A stretch of 64,000 nucleotides of DNA from Psococerastis gibbosa (lineage: Eukaryota; Arthropoda; Insecta; Psocodea; Psocidae): positions 24,546,855 through 24,610,854 of the forward strand of contig OZ020491.1 of assembly GCA_963971405.1 (NCBI GenBank), written 5' to 3'. This document shows, piece after piece, positions 22,946 to 34,070 of the stretch; within the stretch, counting starts at the first letter, position 1, and every line of letters starts with the position of its first letter. The translations under genes were made by a program, and so were the position numbers. The notes beneath the pieces were generated by a model that saw nothing but the letters and a program-made list of their open reading frames with translations, searched no databases and was not told the DNA's origin.

Positions 22946-23085
22946 ATGTTTTTTAGACTACTGGCCCCCTTAAGTGATAAAAGACTTGACAGCGATGTGA
23001 TTAGGGAGAGTGTATTTATATTGTATTTATTGGGTGCAGCAGCCTACTACATTGTCAAGTAGACCATAAAATAAATAAAGATTGC

Positions 23086-23180
23086 CTTTTGTTCTATTAC
23101 TAAGCCAACCTAGCGGAGTTAGGGCAGTAAAGTTCTCTCATGCTTTCAACTAAGAAGGCCGAGGACCGCCTGTCAAAACA
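23086..23180 (-). mobile_element. SINE1, 3' half only
   Basis: ATTACTAAGCCAACCTAGCG, then AGTTAGGGCAGTAAAG and GAGGACCGCCTG, are the complement of the SINE1 3' half. The tRNA head is absent. A complete copy lies 75 bp further on. Confidence 0.7.
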
Positions 23181-23244
23181 AATATACTGTACCTGTATAA
23201 TCATTGCTTTGATGTCTTCTTGGTATGCGCTTTTTTGTTTTAGA

Positions 23245-23465
23245 TTAAATAAATAAATAAATAACTACTTTTTTTGTTCTATTACTCAGTCAACCTGGCG
23301 GAGTTAGGGCTATAAAGCCCTCTCTTACACTCAACTAGGAAGACCCGGGACCGCCTGCTTTACATGCCCTCCGAAGCATGGCTAGAAAATGTAGGAAGTG
23401 TAGGACTCGAACCAACAACCTTTCGGGTGAAAGTCAGAGTCCGTACCACTACTCTGCATGTCTAG
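23245..23465 (-). mobile_element. SINE1, near-complete
   Basis: It is the complement of the family with AATAAATAAATAAATAAC as the tail, then the body AAGCATGGCTAGAAAATGTA and the head, where GGACTCGAACCAACAACC is the inverted B box and CCACTACTCTGCATGTC the inverted A box. Confidence 0.85.
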
Positions 23466-23492
23466 ATTCGTGTTATTAAAGGAGCATACTAG

Positions 23493-23937
23493 GGGTATTC
23501 ACTTTGACTTGGTTTACCCTAAGGGAATGTATGAATAGAACTCCAGTTTTTCTACGTAGAAAAATAATGCCATAAGGAAACGTATTTAAAAACATTACCA
23601 CACTTTCCCAACTACTTGGTTCGGTAAACTGAGCTTGGGGAATCGAAAACGCCAAACGGCCATATTTGTTGTTTTGCATTTCAATTTTTTTTTAATTTAA
23701 TTTAAAAAAATGAGCTTTGCGACAGAAATTAATGAAAAAACTACCAAAGGGAACATATGGCAAGAGGTGGAATACAGCAGATGTTCATAAGTTAATAGTT
23801 GAAGGCAAAGAAACTTTGAAGGTAGGTTAGGTCGGACACGCTTCCATGGCAATTTTTTTTTCTACGTACAAAAACTGGAGTTCTATTCCTATTTTCCATT
23901 AGGGAAAACCAAACAGAGTGAATACCCAAATTAGGGT
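23493..23937. mobile_element. MITE with about 70-bp inverted ends
   Basis: The left end GGGTATTCACTTTGACTTGG, followed by GAATAGAACTCCAGTTTTTC and TACGTAGA, is mirrored by TCTACGTACAAAAACTGGAG and ending GTGAATACCC. It is 445 bp and non-coding. Target duplication not obvious. Confidence 0.8.
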
Positions 23938-24057
23938 CAGGTATAAGGGGTTGTTTGGTTTATAGAGTTTCTGGTTATAGAGTAAAGAGTGAAGGGTTCG
24001 AATACCGTTCTGTAATGAACCTTAACTGTTGTTTTGAAGAATTAAAGAAACAATGGT

Positions 24058-24130
24058 GGATTGGTGGTAGCGTGCTTGTATTTGAACGAGTCTTCGGTCG
24101 CCGGTTCTAATATCGCTGAGACCGGCTTTT
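24058..24130 (+). repeat. Family 3 short repeat, fragment
   Basis: TGGTGGTAGCGTGCTTGTAT is followed by TCGGTCGCCGGTTCTAATAT. Only the tRNA-like head is present. Confidence 0.45.
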
Positions 24131-24784
24131 TCATGAATCATGATTCGCTTATTTTAAACGCACCCTTACTCAGCCAAATTGCCCACCCCAACCGTTGAAG
24201 CCCTTGAGCAAATTCCACGTGACAGTAAAGATACGTAAGCGATGAAGGGGAATAGGGTAAGCTCAAAAAGAAAGTGAACGTAGCGTCTCATTTAGATTAC
24301 ACGGAATGACGTGGAGGCAAAATGAGGGATTTGTGAAGATGAAAGGCTATGCTCATTGCCATCATTCGTCACCGGTTCTCCTTCCACGACTACACTGCTT
24401 CTCTCTGATAATGACATCTTTCTATGGGTTTTTGGGTTTGAAACTAAATTTCGAAAGTGAAAATTTAGACGAATGAATATGGGTTTCGAAGCGTGCTTGC
24501 ACAGAATGCGATGGTTATTCTTTATTGGAAAATTCGCCCATGAATTCAATGGAATATGGGATAGGGAACTGTTAGTGATATACAGAAAGTGGATAAGTGC
24601 ACGATTCTAAAAGAATGATCCCATTTCTTGTCGGGGGGAAACAGTTTTATATTTAAAGCTTGTTTTTTTTTCTCCTGAAACTGCAGAACGTCTTTAGGAC
24701 ATAGTAATAAAAACCGTCAAATGACGTCATACTGCAATCCCACGTGATGGGGGGGGGGGATATGTCTGCGAATATAACCAATAA

Positions 24785-25040
24785 GCAGTCCCCAACCAAG
24801 CAGTGGCATAATCGGAGAGTGTGGCGGCAAGCCTGGTGGTGCAGGCTGGTCTAGGAAAAACCACAGTAGCCCCAGGAAGACGGGGCGAATAGTTGCCGCC
24901 ATTAAATAAGCAACCACCAATAGGGCACTCTTTTCTTCTGGGGTTCGGAAACTGTCCCCGAAGGCGGAGGAACTCAGTGAAGACACAACGGCATAAGGAT
25001 GCATAAGTCTACAGGATACCACTGCATTACAGTATTCTCT
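24785..25040 (-). repeat. Repeat L, inverted copy
   Basis: It is the inverse of 31880-32060 and 52960-53145. The shared text in + orientation of those copies includes TTGTAATGCAGTGGTATCC-like, CTTATGCCGTTGTG-like and GAGTTCCTCCGCCTTCG. No protein recognised. Confidence 0.65.
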
Positions 25041-25264
25041 AGCACAGTCACCATGGCTAAGTACATTCGATACTCTACGTATGTGACTTTCTTTGGGAAG
25101 TACAATATCTACGTGTCTACAATCGTCATGATGATCGTCAATATTCAATGGAAGAGGCTTTCGAAGGAGAAGAAAACCAGAATTTTAAGGGGTTTAAATA
25201 AATCTATACTAATGCATTAAATAGGCTTTCAAAAGGTACCCTATTAATTTAAAAATATACCGTA

Positions 25265-25505
25265 AACATAGTCGATAAAGCGCGGGAACGACGACTATCA
25301 TGGTGGGGCCATGTCGAAAGAAGACGGCCAGATGAGCTATGAGATAAAACACATCTAAGCCGAGGGAAAAAGAAGACGAGGATGGCCCAGACTGACGGTA
25401 GAAGCTGAAATCCACCAAGACCTCAGGATTGTAGGAGCAACCGAAGTAGAAGCACAAAATCGCAAGGAGTGGAAGAGAAGATGCTGTATCGCTGACCCCT
25501 CTTAG
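25265..25505 (+). mobile_element. LINE C-terminal fragment
   Basis: The + strand reads VDKARERRLSWWGHVERRRP, then with frame slips continues to a QNRKEWKRRCCIADP-like end. WWGHVERR and the RCCIADP ending mark the C-terminus of LINE ORF2. Stops and a frameshift near 25340 make it inactive. Confidence 0.72.
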
Positions 25506-25904
25506 GGACAAAAGCAAGCTGTAAAAGTAAAACGTAATGCATTCAAAAAGTACCCTATTAATTGCGGTGTGCTGATTTGTACAGCAAAAAGGTAATTGGA
25601 ATGGCCTGGAACAATATGTATTTTAATAAGCCTAAATGTTGGCCACCATGTTCGGAAATGCTGAAATCAGCGGTGCACCAAATGTGGGAATATTTAAATA
25701 GATTTGCCGATCAATGCAATAATCCGAGGGGAGTGTTTTCTACCATCAGTTATGGATGGGATTTAGACTACAACAATGGAATGTTCCAATTGATTATCAA
25801 CCCCCCCCCCCCATCATGCGCCACCCAACCTACCCGCAACCTCTAATGAAAAACAACTTTGCCTGTACACATTTTGACTGTTGATACTACATGGAACGAA
25901 ACGA

Positions 25905-27010
25905 TAGCATCGGGAGACCGAGCAGAGGCCAGACATATGTACATCTGAATTTAGTTCTAGATGCTGCGCCTGTAGTACAATGTAAACAATACCGGTACCT
26001 CGGATGCATTGTAAACAGTGAGTGGGAGGTGTGAAGAACCAGTAGAATCCGGGCTGATGGGCCGTGGTCGATATGAAAGTGAACTTCAAACGTTTCGTCA
26101 ACATCAGCGGTTGACATCTTCAGTGGCGCTGCGTAGACTTCAAAGGTTGTACCTCCGTGGCTCCTTAGCGAGTGACATTGATGAAATCCCCCCTCCCCCC
26201 GTAGAGGCGAACAATGTAACTGCAATGTTACTGCAAAGGCAAATTTAGCATACTAGTTTGTACGTCAAATTGTATTCTTTTATTCTATTTTTTATTTTGT
26301 TTTAGGGTAGGGAAAATTGTTATAGATCTTCTTGTGTGGCCTTACAGTTATTGTGCTTAAATTATTTCTATATTTAATGCACGTTCATTCATTCATTCAT
26401 TCATTCACGTTTTCGCGCAGCGCAGCGCCACTGAAGATGTCGACCGCAGATGTTGACGAAACGTTTGGAAGTTCACTTTAATATCGACCACGGCCCATCA
26501 GCCCGGATTCTACTGGTTCTTCATTCGACTCCGGCCGTGAAAGCCTTTGCAATTACAGTGGGAGGTGTGTCAGGAAATTTGCAGCGCATTGAACAAGCCC
26601 GAAATGTCTTCATCAAACTGCAGAAAGTGCTTCGGTGTCAGAATCGGCGGTTAGACCTACGATTGCGAATGGTGAAATGTTATGTGTTCCCAGTCGCTCG
26701 TGTTATGGTGTGAAGAGATGGACTTTGACACAATCTATGGAGAACAGAATCAGTGGGTTTGAAATTTGTATATACAGACGAATGCTGCGCATATCCTGAA
26801 GAGATGGTATCCCTAATGCTGAGGTCCTGAGGCGAATGGATACAGAAGCAGAGTTACTGCTGACGGTTAAGAAACGGAAACTAACATACTTCGGTCATGT
26901 GATGAGGAACGAAAAGTATCGCCTTCTGCATGCAATAATCCAAGGGAAGATAGAAGGACTTAGGGCTCCTGGCAGAAGAAGAACATGCTGGTTGAAAAAC
27001 CCTGCTGTCT
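25905..27010 (+). mobile_element. LINE ORF2 3' portion, split by a foldback element
   Basis: Before the insertion it encodes VQCKQYRYLGCIVNSEWEV. After it: GNLQRIEQARNVFIKLQKVL, then RCQNRRLDLRLRMVKCYVFP, then (frame slips) TDECCAYPEEM, then KKRKLTYFGHVMRNEKYRLL and GRRRTCWLKN. Together these are the region C-terminal to the reverse transcriptase palm in insect LINEs. Several stops and frameshifts make it inactive. The foldback element at 26032-26556 divides it. Confidence 0.85.
26032..26556. mobile_element. Foldback element inserted in a LINE, with target duplication
   Basis: The left arm starts TGAAGAACCAGTAGAATCCG and the right arm ends with GATTCTACTGGTTCTTCA plus 32 further bases. The 11-bp AGTGGGAGGTG is present on both sides (26021-26031 and 26557-26567). 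Removing the element restores a continuous LINE reading frame. The centre carries an ATTC microsatellite at 26383-26406. Confidence 0.78.
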
Positions 27011-27279
27011 TATTAGTCATTAGAGGCAGTGCCTCACAGTCATCGAACAATCAAGGTGGAGCCCATTATCAGGGGAAGGGAGTTGGTGCTACCCCCATAG
27101 TCAGGCTTAGTAATCCTGAGGTCTAATGGGTTCTGGACGATTGACTCATTGCTCTTGTATTCTAGTCTGAATTATTCAGTAAATCCGATCCCCCTGAGAA
27201 TTTGAACTACTGTTCTCCCGATGGAGAAAATGACTGATTACACATTAGGCAATGTAAGTCCAACTAACCCTTTGCTAAA

Positions 27280-27872
27280 TAATCGGTTGGAGTTTACTCG
27301 AGCATGCTTTCCAATTTATCAATTAGTAGCGAGAGAAAATGAATAACTTCATGGTAAATAATTTTCCTATGGTTAAATTTCGGATATCACGGGGGAGGGG
27401 GGGGGGAGGAGGTCGTCCACCTGCCGTCAACGTAAATTCTAGATAGGGCAGACCAATACATTACCACACAGCATTAATGGCAGGGCACGCAATGCATATG
27501 AGCGTGAATTTGCTTTCATTTTTTCAAAACCAAATAGTTTTTTGGGAAACCAAGCTGTCCGATTTCGTTACTCAATTTAACTATTAAAACAGGTGGAAGG
27601 TAGAAATCATCGATAGAAAGGTTTCGCAGAAAAATTATTTTTTTAGTGATTTTTCATTAAAATTATGTTATTTTTATTTTTTTTACCCCCAGAAGCAAAC
27701 TATCAAGGTAAGTGACCCCCCGCATTTTATCAATATTAATAACGACTACAATATATGTGAATTTAAAAGAAACCGTTCAAGCCGTTTTTGAGAAATAATT
27801 TTTTTTAGAGGTTTTTTTTTGGTTTTTTGAGAATAAAACCCCCCCAAATTGAGTTAGCCCAAAATAAAAATA
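27280..27872 (+). repeat. Repeat A copy, right end missing
   Basis: It starts with TCGGTTGGAGTTTACTCG and runs through GCATGCTTTCCAATTTATCA, the G-rich tract near 27390 and the run of ACCCCCAGAAGCAAACTATCAA. It stops at GAGTTAGCCCAAAATAAAA, so the CAGACAGA block and the inverted right end are absent. Confidence 0.75.
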
Positions 27873-28374
27873 AAATGAAAATTGGGTCTTCTGCATCTAC
27901 TATATCTACATTCTTATTTCTTCCATATACACATAAAACGAACGAAACTAATTTGTTATCTGAAGCTTTGGCGCCACAGGTGGTAGCCTAAAAGCTGTTA
28001 AAAGGACCTAAGTGTGAGTTTAGTACGTAAAATCAGCCCATATCACCAACAGCAATGTGTTAATGTTTTCCCTTTTCCAAAATGTTACTTTTAGGCAATT
28101 TTCACAAAAAGGAAAATCCTGTTAGAGAAAAAGGTTGAGACATAAACGTAAAAGACTGCGCCAGTATAATGTACTACCGTATGAAATCCCAACGACATAG
28201 CAAAATAGTTAATTTATTGAAATAGAAAACATGTAGTACCTACGACCTGTTATTTTTTAATACAAAGACAAGCTGTACAACAGGGGGCGAGGGGTGTGGC
28301 AAAGATATTAAAAACGTGTGGGAAATTTTGAGCGGCACTATTTGTTTCGGCTCCCATTTTGGACGCGGATCACG

Positions 28375-28815
28375 TCCCCCTCCTACGCTGCGTCCGAGAA
28401 TGTTCAAGAACAAGACAAGATTAGAAAAACTTCTCATATCACATTGGTCCCACTGACTACCGTTTCTAAAACTTGCTTAAAAATATTGAAAAAAATTACA
28501 ATCATTGTTTTTATTTTTACTCTCATTTTCTATTATTTGTATTTCGTTAAATTATAATTTTCATACGTGGGGCAGAGGTCTCAATGTCATATTAAGCATC
28601 ACCATGTCCCACTCCACATCCGAGTGTCTTCAAGAACATGACGAAGAAAAAAAATATATAATATCCCGATGGCCCGACTAACTACCATCCTGCAAATTAT
28701 AATAAAAATTGGAAAAATTAAATTGTTTGTTTTTTGGTATAATTTTAAATTTTATTAATTGGCATTGTGATAAATTATAATATTTCTTCGAGGGGCGGAG
28801 GTCTGAATATCATTG
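28375..28815 (+). repeat. Two diverged tandem units of about 220 bp
   Basis: The two units share, in order, CATCCGAGTGTCTTCAAGAA-like text (28383 and 28618), a GACTAACTACCAT-like phrase, an AAAATTACAAT or AAAATTAAATT run with GTTTTT, and CGTGGGGCAGAGGTCT or CGAGGGGCGGAGGTCT (28566 and 28791). Non-coding. Confidence 0.6.
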
Positions 28816-29032
28816 TGAATCCTACAGGACTTACCACAGCTTTCCCGTCACTCAAGCTTGCTTTCATCAGTCGTTTATGCTAAAACAGTTTACCTACAAG
28901 TTCTTTTAAAAGTAGATTTAAAAATTAATTCATTTTTCATAAATTTATTCGGTGGTAAATTAAATAAAAAATTAGTTTTAGCTAAGAGTCATGATGGACT
29001 TTCCATGGACCTAAGCCTACTTAATGTGGTCC

Positions 29033-29476
29033 TTAGGCGCCCATTCCACATACGTACAACGTCAATGAAAATTATGAAATTGAAGGACATTTCAATTTTA
29101 CTCTATGCCATTGTTAAAATTGATCAATGATCAATTGATCATAGAGTAAAATCACAAACAATGAAACAAACAATCTGAAATTAAAAAATGGCGTCATGGG
29201 ATATGACAAGTACAACTATTTTAATTGATTTCTCTAAAAAGAAAGCATTTCTGTATAAAAATTATAATAAGGTTTAAATAATAAGGCGACGAAGAAAACA
29301 AATACAATTTCAAGAAACAAATGCAAACAAATTTCAAAAATTTGGCGCATACGCTTCAATTGAAAATTGTCAATTTTTGAAGAACATATGGAATGGCCCC
29401 CATCAATGAGAAATTGAAATGTCCTTCAATTTCATAATTTTTATTGACGTTGTACGTATGTGGAATGGGCGCCATA
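29033..29476. mobile_element. Palindromic MITE, relative of family F
   Basis: It begins TTAGGCGCCCATTCCACATA and ends TGTGGAATGGGCGCCATA. The arms then read CGTACAACGTCAATGAAAAT, unlike F, while the centre again has ATTGATCAATGATCA and AATGGCGTCATGGGATATG. Same termini and core, different subterminal arms. Confidence 0.75.
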
Positions 29477-29479
29477 GGT

Positions 29480-29665
29480 CCCTTGCCCAATGCCATGGAT
29501 TTTTGACATTTTTTAAATTGTTTCCGTATGCATTTTGGGTCATTGGCAAACTGGTATACCTTCTCGATGTCAACCTACACCGACTACAAGCTCTAATAGA
29601 CAATCAGAGACAAGCTTATCATTGGCTCAGTGTAACAGGTGGAAGCATGACTTAACCAAGTACAG
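29480..29665 (-). repeat. Repeat J, inverted copy
   Basis: It shares GGCAAACTGGTATACCTTCT, GATGTCAACCTACACCGAC and GACTTAACCAAGTACAGATA (as inverses) with 30685-30895 and 56570-56780, and more weakly with 38195-38370. It sits directly beside a palindromic MITE end. Confidence 0.7.
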
Positions 29666-30474
29666 ATACGAGTCTATAATGAGCAGAGGGGTAAAATTTT
29701 AGATGATTATGACGTCATCAGACAGGATTTAAGGAAAAATTGAAAATATAAGAGCTAAATAGTAGGGTGTTACGCATTTTAATATTGTAGTTGTAAAGTA
29801 TAACTGTAGATTTTACAAAGCTAAAAAGGAATGCTTATATTGATAATGCTGCAAACGGGACCATGAAGTATGAACGACGTCTTACAATACTCGAGGCTAG
29901 GGGGGGGGGGGCAAGTTGGACCGTGCCCCCCCCCAACTTTACGCCCCTGACAATAAATACCAAATTTTTAATAATTAATAAAATATCTAACCTGTGCTAC
30001 GTCAATTAAAAGCTTCAACTTACGCGGAATTCTGTTAAGTCATCCTAATTGTTTTAAAATGCTTCTACAAACAATGACAATAAAAGACGGCGGGGGGGCG
30101 GGGGGGGGAGAATAGGGGGGAGTAGTCTTAATCAACATTTCAAATGAGACTTGAGGCGTCAGTGAGAAGGGGCCACTGTTGTGGTGAACCCCCCCCCCCC
30201 TCCCCCGGCCTTTCCTTAGCAGAGTAGTATACAAGTGGCGAACAATAGTCTCCCCTCCCGTACAAAGACCTTTTTCACAAAGCTGGGGGCTCCGAGACAA
30301 TGGTGCCGACGACCCCCCCCCCCCCACCAGCCCCCGGCTGCTCCCCCTGAACCCTCGTTTTCCCCCTACTAAGATTTCATTGAATGTTTGCTATGTTTCA
30401 TGCGACGCAATTTTAAGACCCCTCAAGTGGTTTAATTTGTTTCGGTTTTTATTAGGTCAATAAGCGACTTCTTT

Positions 30475-30632
30475 GGCAACGTGGTAGCGTGCTTGTACTT
30501 GTGCGAGTATCTACACACCTTGCGGTCGGAGGCGTGTCGTAACTCGACACACGTACCTGCGAGGGGACTTAGTGATGCGATTGAAGAGGTTAATCGGATA
30601 CATTCATTAAATTGTTTGTATGCGATTTAACC
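30475..30632 (+). repeat. Family 3 short repeat plus GAGGTTAATCGG tail
   Basis: It contains GGCAACGTGGTAGCGTGCTT, TTGCGGTCGGAGGCGTGTCG and then GATGCGATTGAAGAGGTTAA. The same tail occurs at 13915-13975, and inverted next to the family 3 copy at 46515-46668, so the tail belongs to the element. Confidence 0.55.
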
Positions 30633-30649
30633 ATTTATTACTCAAAAAA

Positions 30650-30900
30650 CAAAAACATAACAATAATAGGTTGTAATATTGTACTATAGTCGGTAGTAGA
30701 CTCTCGTATCTGTACTTGGTTAAGTCATACTTTTGCCTGTTTCCTTGCATCAATGGTAAGTTTATCTCAACTTGTCTACGATCGCTTTTAGCCAGTGTAG
30801 GTTGACATCGAGGACCCAAACCAGTTTGCCAATGGCCGACAATTCACACAATATGAATAATGTCCGAAATCCATGGGGTCGTTGACATTGGACAAAGGAC
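30650..30900 (+). repeat. Repeat J
   Basis: ATCTGTACTTGGTTAAGTCA, GTGTAGGTTGACATCGAGGA, AACCAGTTTGCCAATGGCC and ATGGGGTCGTTGACATTGG are shared with the other three copies. Function unknown. Confidence 0.72.
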
Positions 30901-30959
30901 TAATATGCCACTTTAACTAGGTCAAGGTTCATAAAGTCCTTCATATAACATTATTATTA

Positions 30960-31201
30960 TAATTTTTCTTTTCTTTTTCTTTTCCCTGTCCAGTATCCCC
31001 TGGACAAGGAGCATATATTTACAAAATACAATAACTTACATAATAATACCATAATATTTATATTATAATAATAAGTTACATAATAATAACATCCCGCATC
31101 CCCAAGCTAGCGCTTATTTGGGACATAAGACTCATACAGTGCTGCTAAACAAGGCTTAATAATTTATTTTTGTTACTTATTTATAATGTTTATATATACA
31201 G

Positions 31202-31232
<31 letters not shown>

Positions 31233-31615
31233 TACTTGTTATTTTAATGTTAATATACATATAATAATAATAATAGCGTGTATTGCAACCAACAGACAGC
31301 TCCAATATAGGTTACATTACAATACAATACAATACATTCTTACAATCTAACATTTAATCAATTGTGGCTAACAACATTGTCTTAAATACACTCAGAGAGG
31401 TTCCAAAAGGGTCAATTTCTATAAACGTGTCTAGTAGCCTAAGAATTCTGCCTAGTTGAGGCTCGTCATTGTCATACAAAAATAAATTCTTTAATCGAGA
31501 ATTTGCCGTGTTAACTCTAAAACGTACCCCCGATAATAAATCGGGGCAGTCTAATTTATTATATTTATAAATATATTCCTTCAGCGCAGGGGAGTGTCGG
31601 CCGAAGAAGAAGAAT
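30960..31615 (-). mobile_element. LINE ORF2 C-terminus and 3' region
   Basis: The minus strand over 31380-31600 reads NKLDCPDLLSGVRFRVNTAN, then LKNLFLYDNDEPQLGRILRL and IDPFGTSLSVFKTML, which has the look of the last part of a LINE ORF2 with an FRV...LGRILRL...F..SL..FK spacing. 30965-31150 is a 3' block (CCAGTATCCCCTGGACAAGG, AGCGCTTATTTGGGACATAA) repeated at 42060-42200. The two copies belong to related LINEs. Confidence 0.65.
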
Positions 31616-31624
31616 GATTATTAT

Positions 31625-32065
31625 AGGGGCAGTAATTTTTCTTCTTCTAATGCCTCTTCAATCGAAGATAGGTGATCATTATTACAGTTTTAGTCATGAT
31701 GACTGTGTGTACCGGGGCCATGCAAGGCCATGCCCAGAGAAGGGTTAGGAGGCTCAAACCCATCGCCCCCTCGCCAGATAGATTTGAAAAAAAAATAAAC
31801 TCATGCATCGTGGTTAAAATTCGTCTGTTTTAACCCGTTCTAACCCACGCCCCCTAAAAAAAATCCTAGGTACGGCCTTGGGGAATTGTAATGCAGGGGT
31901 TTCCCGATGTCTTCTACATCCTTTTGCCGTTGACTCTTCATTGAGTTCCTCCGCCTTCGAGACCAGTTTTCCCATCCCAAAACTCAAGAGGATCCTACAC
32001 AGAAAAGGCTGTTCGCTTATCCCGGCTCAAACGCGATTCCCTATCTGTTCAATTACGCGCTTCCA
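31625..32065 (+). repeat. Repeat L, copy split by a small G/C-rich element
   Basis: It begins CTTCTTCTAATGCCTCTTCA, the inverse of the LINE GAAGAGGCATTAGAAG tail, and continues through TAGTCATGATGACTG. It is interrupted at about 31723-31879 by a piece ending AGGTACGGCCTTG, and resumes at GGAATTGTAATGCAGGGGTT. Confidence 0.65.
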
Positions 32066-32769
32066 CGAAGAGGTTCAGACTTGGAATTTTCGGGTCTTCG
32101 CTTAAGACATCCCGTTCATCCCTCCATAATTCAGCATAACACGTATTATTACAGAACCGTTACAAATGTTGACAAAACCGAGGAAGATATGGAAAAAAAA
32201 GGCGAAATTTCAAAAATAGAGATGGAAGATAATAAAAATTGCAAAAGGGTGGAGACGTTGCACCACTCGGCTGCACACATATTACAGTAACTTCCCCGCA
32301 TGTTTTGGTACAGTGACGGCAGCGCGGCGGCAGATGTCTCAAAGTTTTCCCTTTTTCGCATTATCCATACCCAATTTCATCTACCGCTGACGTATATGAC
32401 GCCCCATTTCTCCCCACCCCCTCTTACCCCTGCCCTCCTTACCAGCCGTACATTTGCTATACCAACTCAACGAATCTTCGCGCGTCTTGTCAAAAGTTTA
32501 TCCGATACTTCTGACGCGAGTGAAAGACAAATTTTTCTTCCCGCATTTTGCTGAAAGGTTTTGACTTGATGCTGATAGTATGTAATGGTTTGACAGATTA
32601 TGAAGGTTTTATGGGTTTAGTTTATTTTTTTTTTCTCTGCTGGATTTTTCCATTTTTGCTTCGAGTTATTTTTGAGTGCTTCGCGTCTTAGGTCTACTTG
32701 GGAGGAAATTAGGTCTTGATCGGCATAGTTTACAGGCATTATTCAATGCGAGTACTGTACTGTACGATG

Positions 32770-32980
32770 TTTAGACCCCTCTGTGTCCAAGGGGAGGGGG
32801 ATGCCGATTACCTATCCAGCTGCTCTGGCATTGAGGTAGAAAGCCAAACTACGGCACAGGAGGGATTGGCCCAACTCTATTACGCGTCAAATGGTCTACC
32901 AGCCAAGGACAGGCGTTGGCTGAAGAAGAAGATGAAGAAGAAGAAGAAGACATAATAATAATAATAATAATAATAGTGTA
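32770..32980 (+). mobile_element. LINE 3' end with GAAGAAGAAG and AAT tail
   Basis: GGAGGGATTGGCCCAACTCT, TACCAGCCAAGGACAGGCGT and TGGCTGAAGAAGAAG are repeated at 54080-54165. The + frame reads QEGLAQLYYASNGLPAKDRR, a familiar C-terminal text of an insect LINE. The element ends in (GAA)n then (TAA)n at 32953-32977. Confidence 0.65.
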
Positions 32981-33429
32981 ATTCCTAAAATAAATTCAGT
33001 TACATAAATTTAGATAATACATTTTTCTTCTTTGGGTCCCTTGCCATTGTGCTGCCATTTTGCACGTGGAGGCAAGGTCCCGATAACAATATAAGAACTA
33101 AAAATTTAAAGTAGTAATATGTATAAGTAGAGATCCATTTGGTATACAGATGGTATGAGGTATGTTGAGAGGCATGTTATTAGAAGTTCCAAAGTGCTGG
33201 GTCTTTTTTAGTATTGCATGTTTCACCTTATTTTGAAATATTTTGCGTGTAGGTGCGCCCCGAAGTTCTAGAGAAATTTTGACCATCAACAATGTTCGGA
33301 GCTTAGTTTACATAGTAGTGTAATAAACCATCAGCAATCAAATAGTGCAGCCATTGACAGAATAATTAGTCCCCCCCCCCCCCGAAATATTTGTAGCGTA
33401 CACTAGATAGAATGGAGTTTTAAATATAT

Positions 33430-33775
33430 TTTACTTGTTTGTTTTTCCAACGCTTGCTTTCAGCATTTCTGCTTGAAGCAACCCCTGTCAGCCCGGCGGG
33501 GGAGTGAGTCTGTTTATAAACTATGGGGAGACTCTTTCTCCTCGCGAAGAAGGGGAGTTGACTCACAGGGTGGACCTCCTGATTATAGTGGATTCCGAGC
33601 CATTTGGGGAACATAGTAAAGTCACACGATTAATTCGGAGGTGACCAGAACTCTCCACGCACATAGACTGACTGGTATAGTCTCAGCGCGTAATCCTGTC
33701 CCACCATGTTCCCTTGTCAACACTGGGCACACTATAGTTTGAAACACGCTCTGCTGTCATGGATTCAACTTGGTA
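33430..33775 (-). repeat. Repeat D, subfamily 2, inverted copy
   Basis: It carries the same blocks as 17105-17490, with a short deletion where the family reads TTAACCTGAGGCACCCTAGG. A partial third copy follows at 33895-34070. Confidence 0.75.
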
Positions 33776-33894
33776 AGACCGTTGCCTTCAATAAATGTTC
33801 CTCTAAAATATGACTTTTGATGGGATGTCCAATTCACTTTTATCTTCACCAATATCGAAGTATAAGACTCAAGACTCGCAACATCAAGACACAC

Positions 33895-34070
33895 CGGTGC
33901 AGAAGTCACACAATCAATTCGGAGGTAACCAGAACTCGACACACACTCAGACTGACTAGTGTAGTCTCAGCACGTTATCATGTCCCACCATGTTCCCCTG
34001 CCAACGCTGTGCACACTACCAAGTTTGCCGCAGTCTCGAACAGGCTCTGACCTGGTGGATTGAACTTTGG
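33895..34070 (-). repeat. Repeat D, partial inverted copy
   Basis: It matches the left half of the family: GTCACACAATCAATTCGGAG, ATGTCCCACCATGTTCCCCT, CCAACGCTGTGCACACTACC and a GGATTGAACTTTGG end. Confidence 0.7.

Noticed and set aside
24292-24549. 85-codon minus-strand frame
   Set aside because: No domain, no splice signals and no repeat relationship; indistinguishable from a chance open frame.
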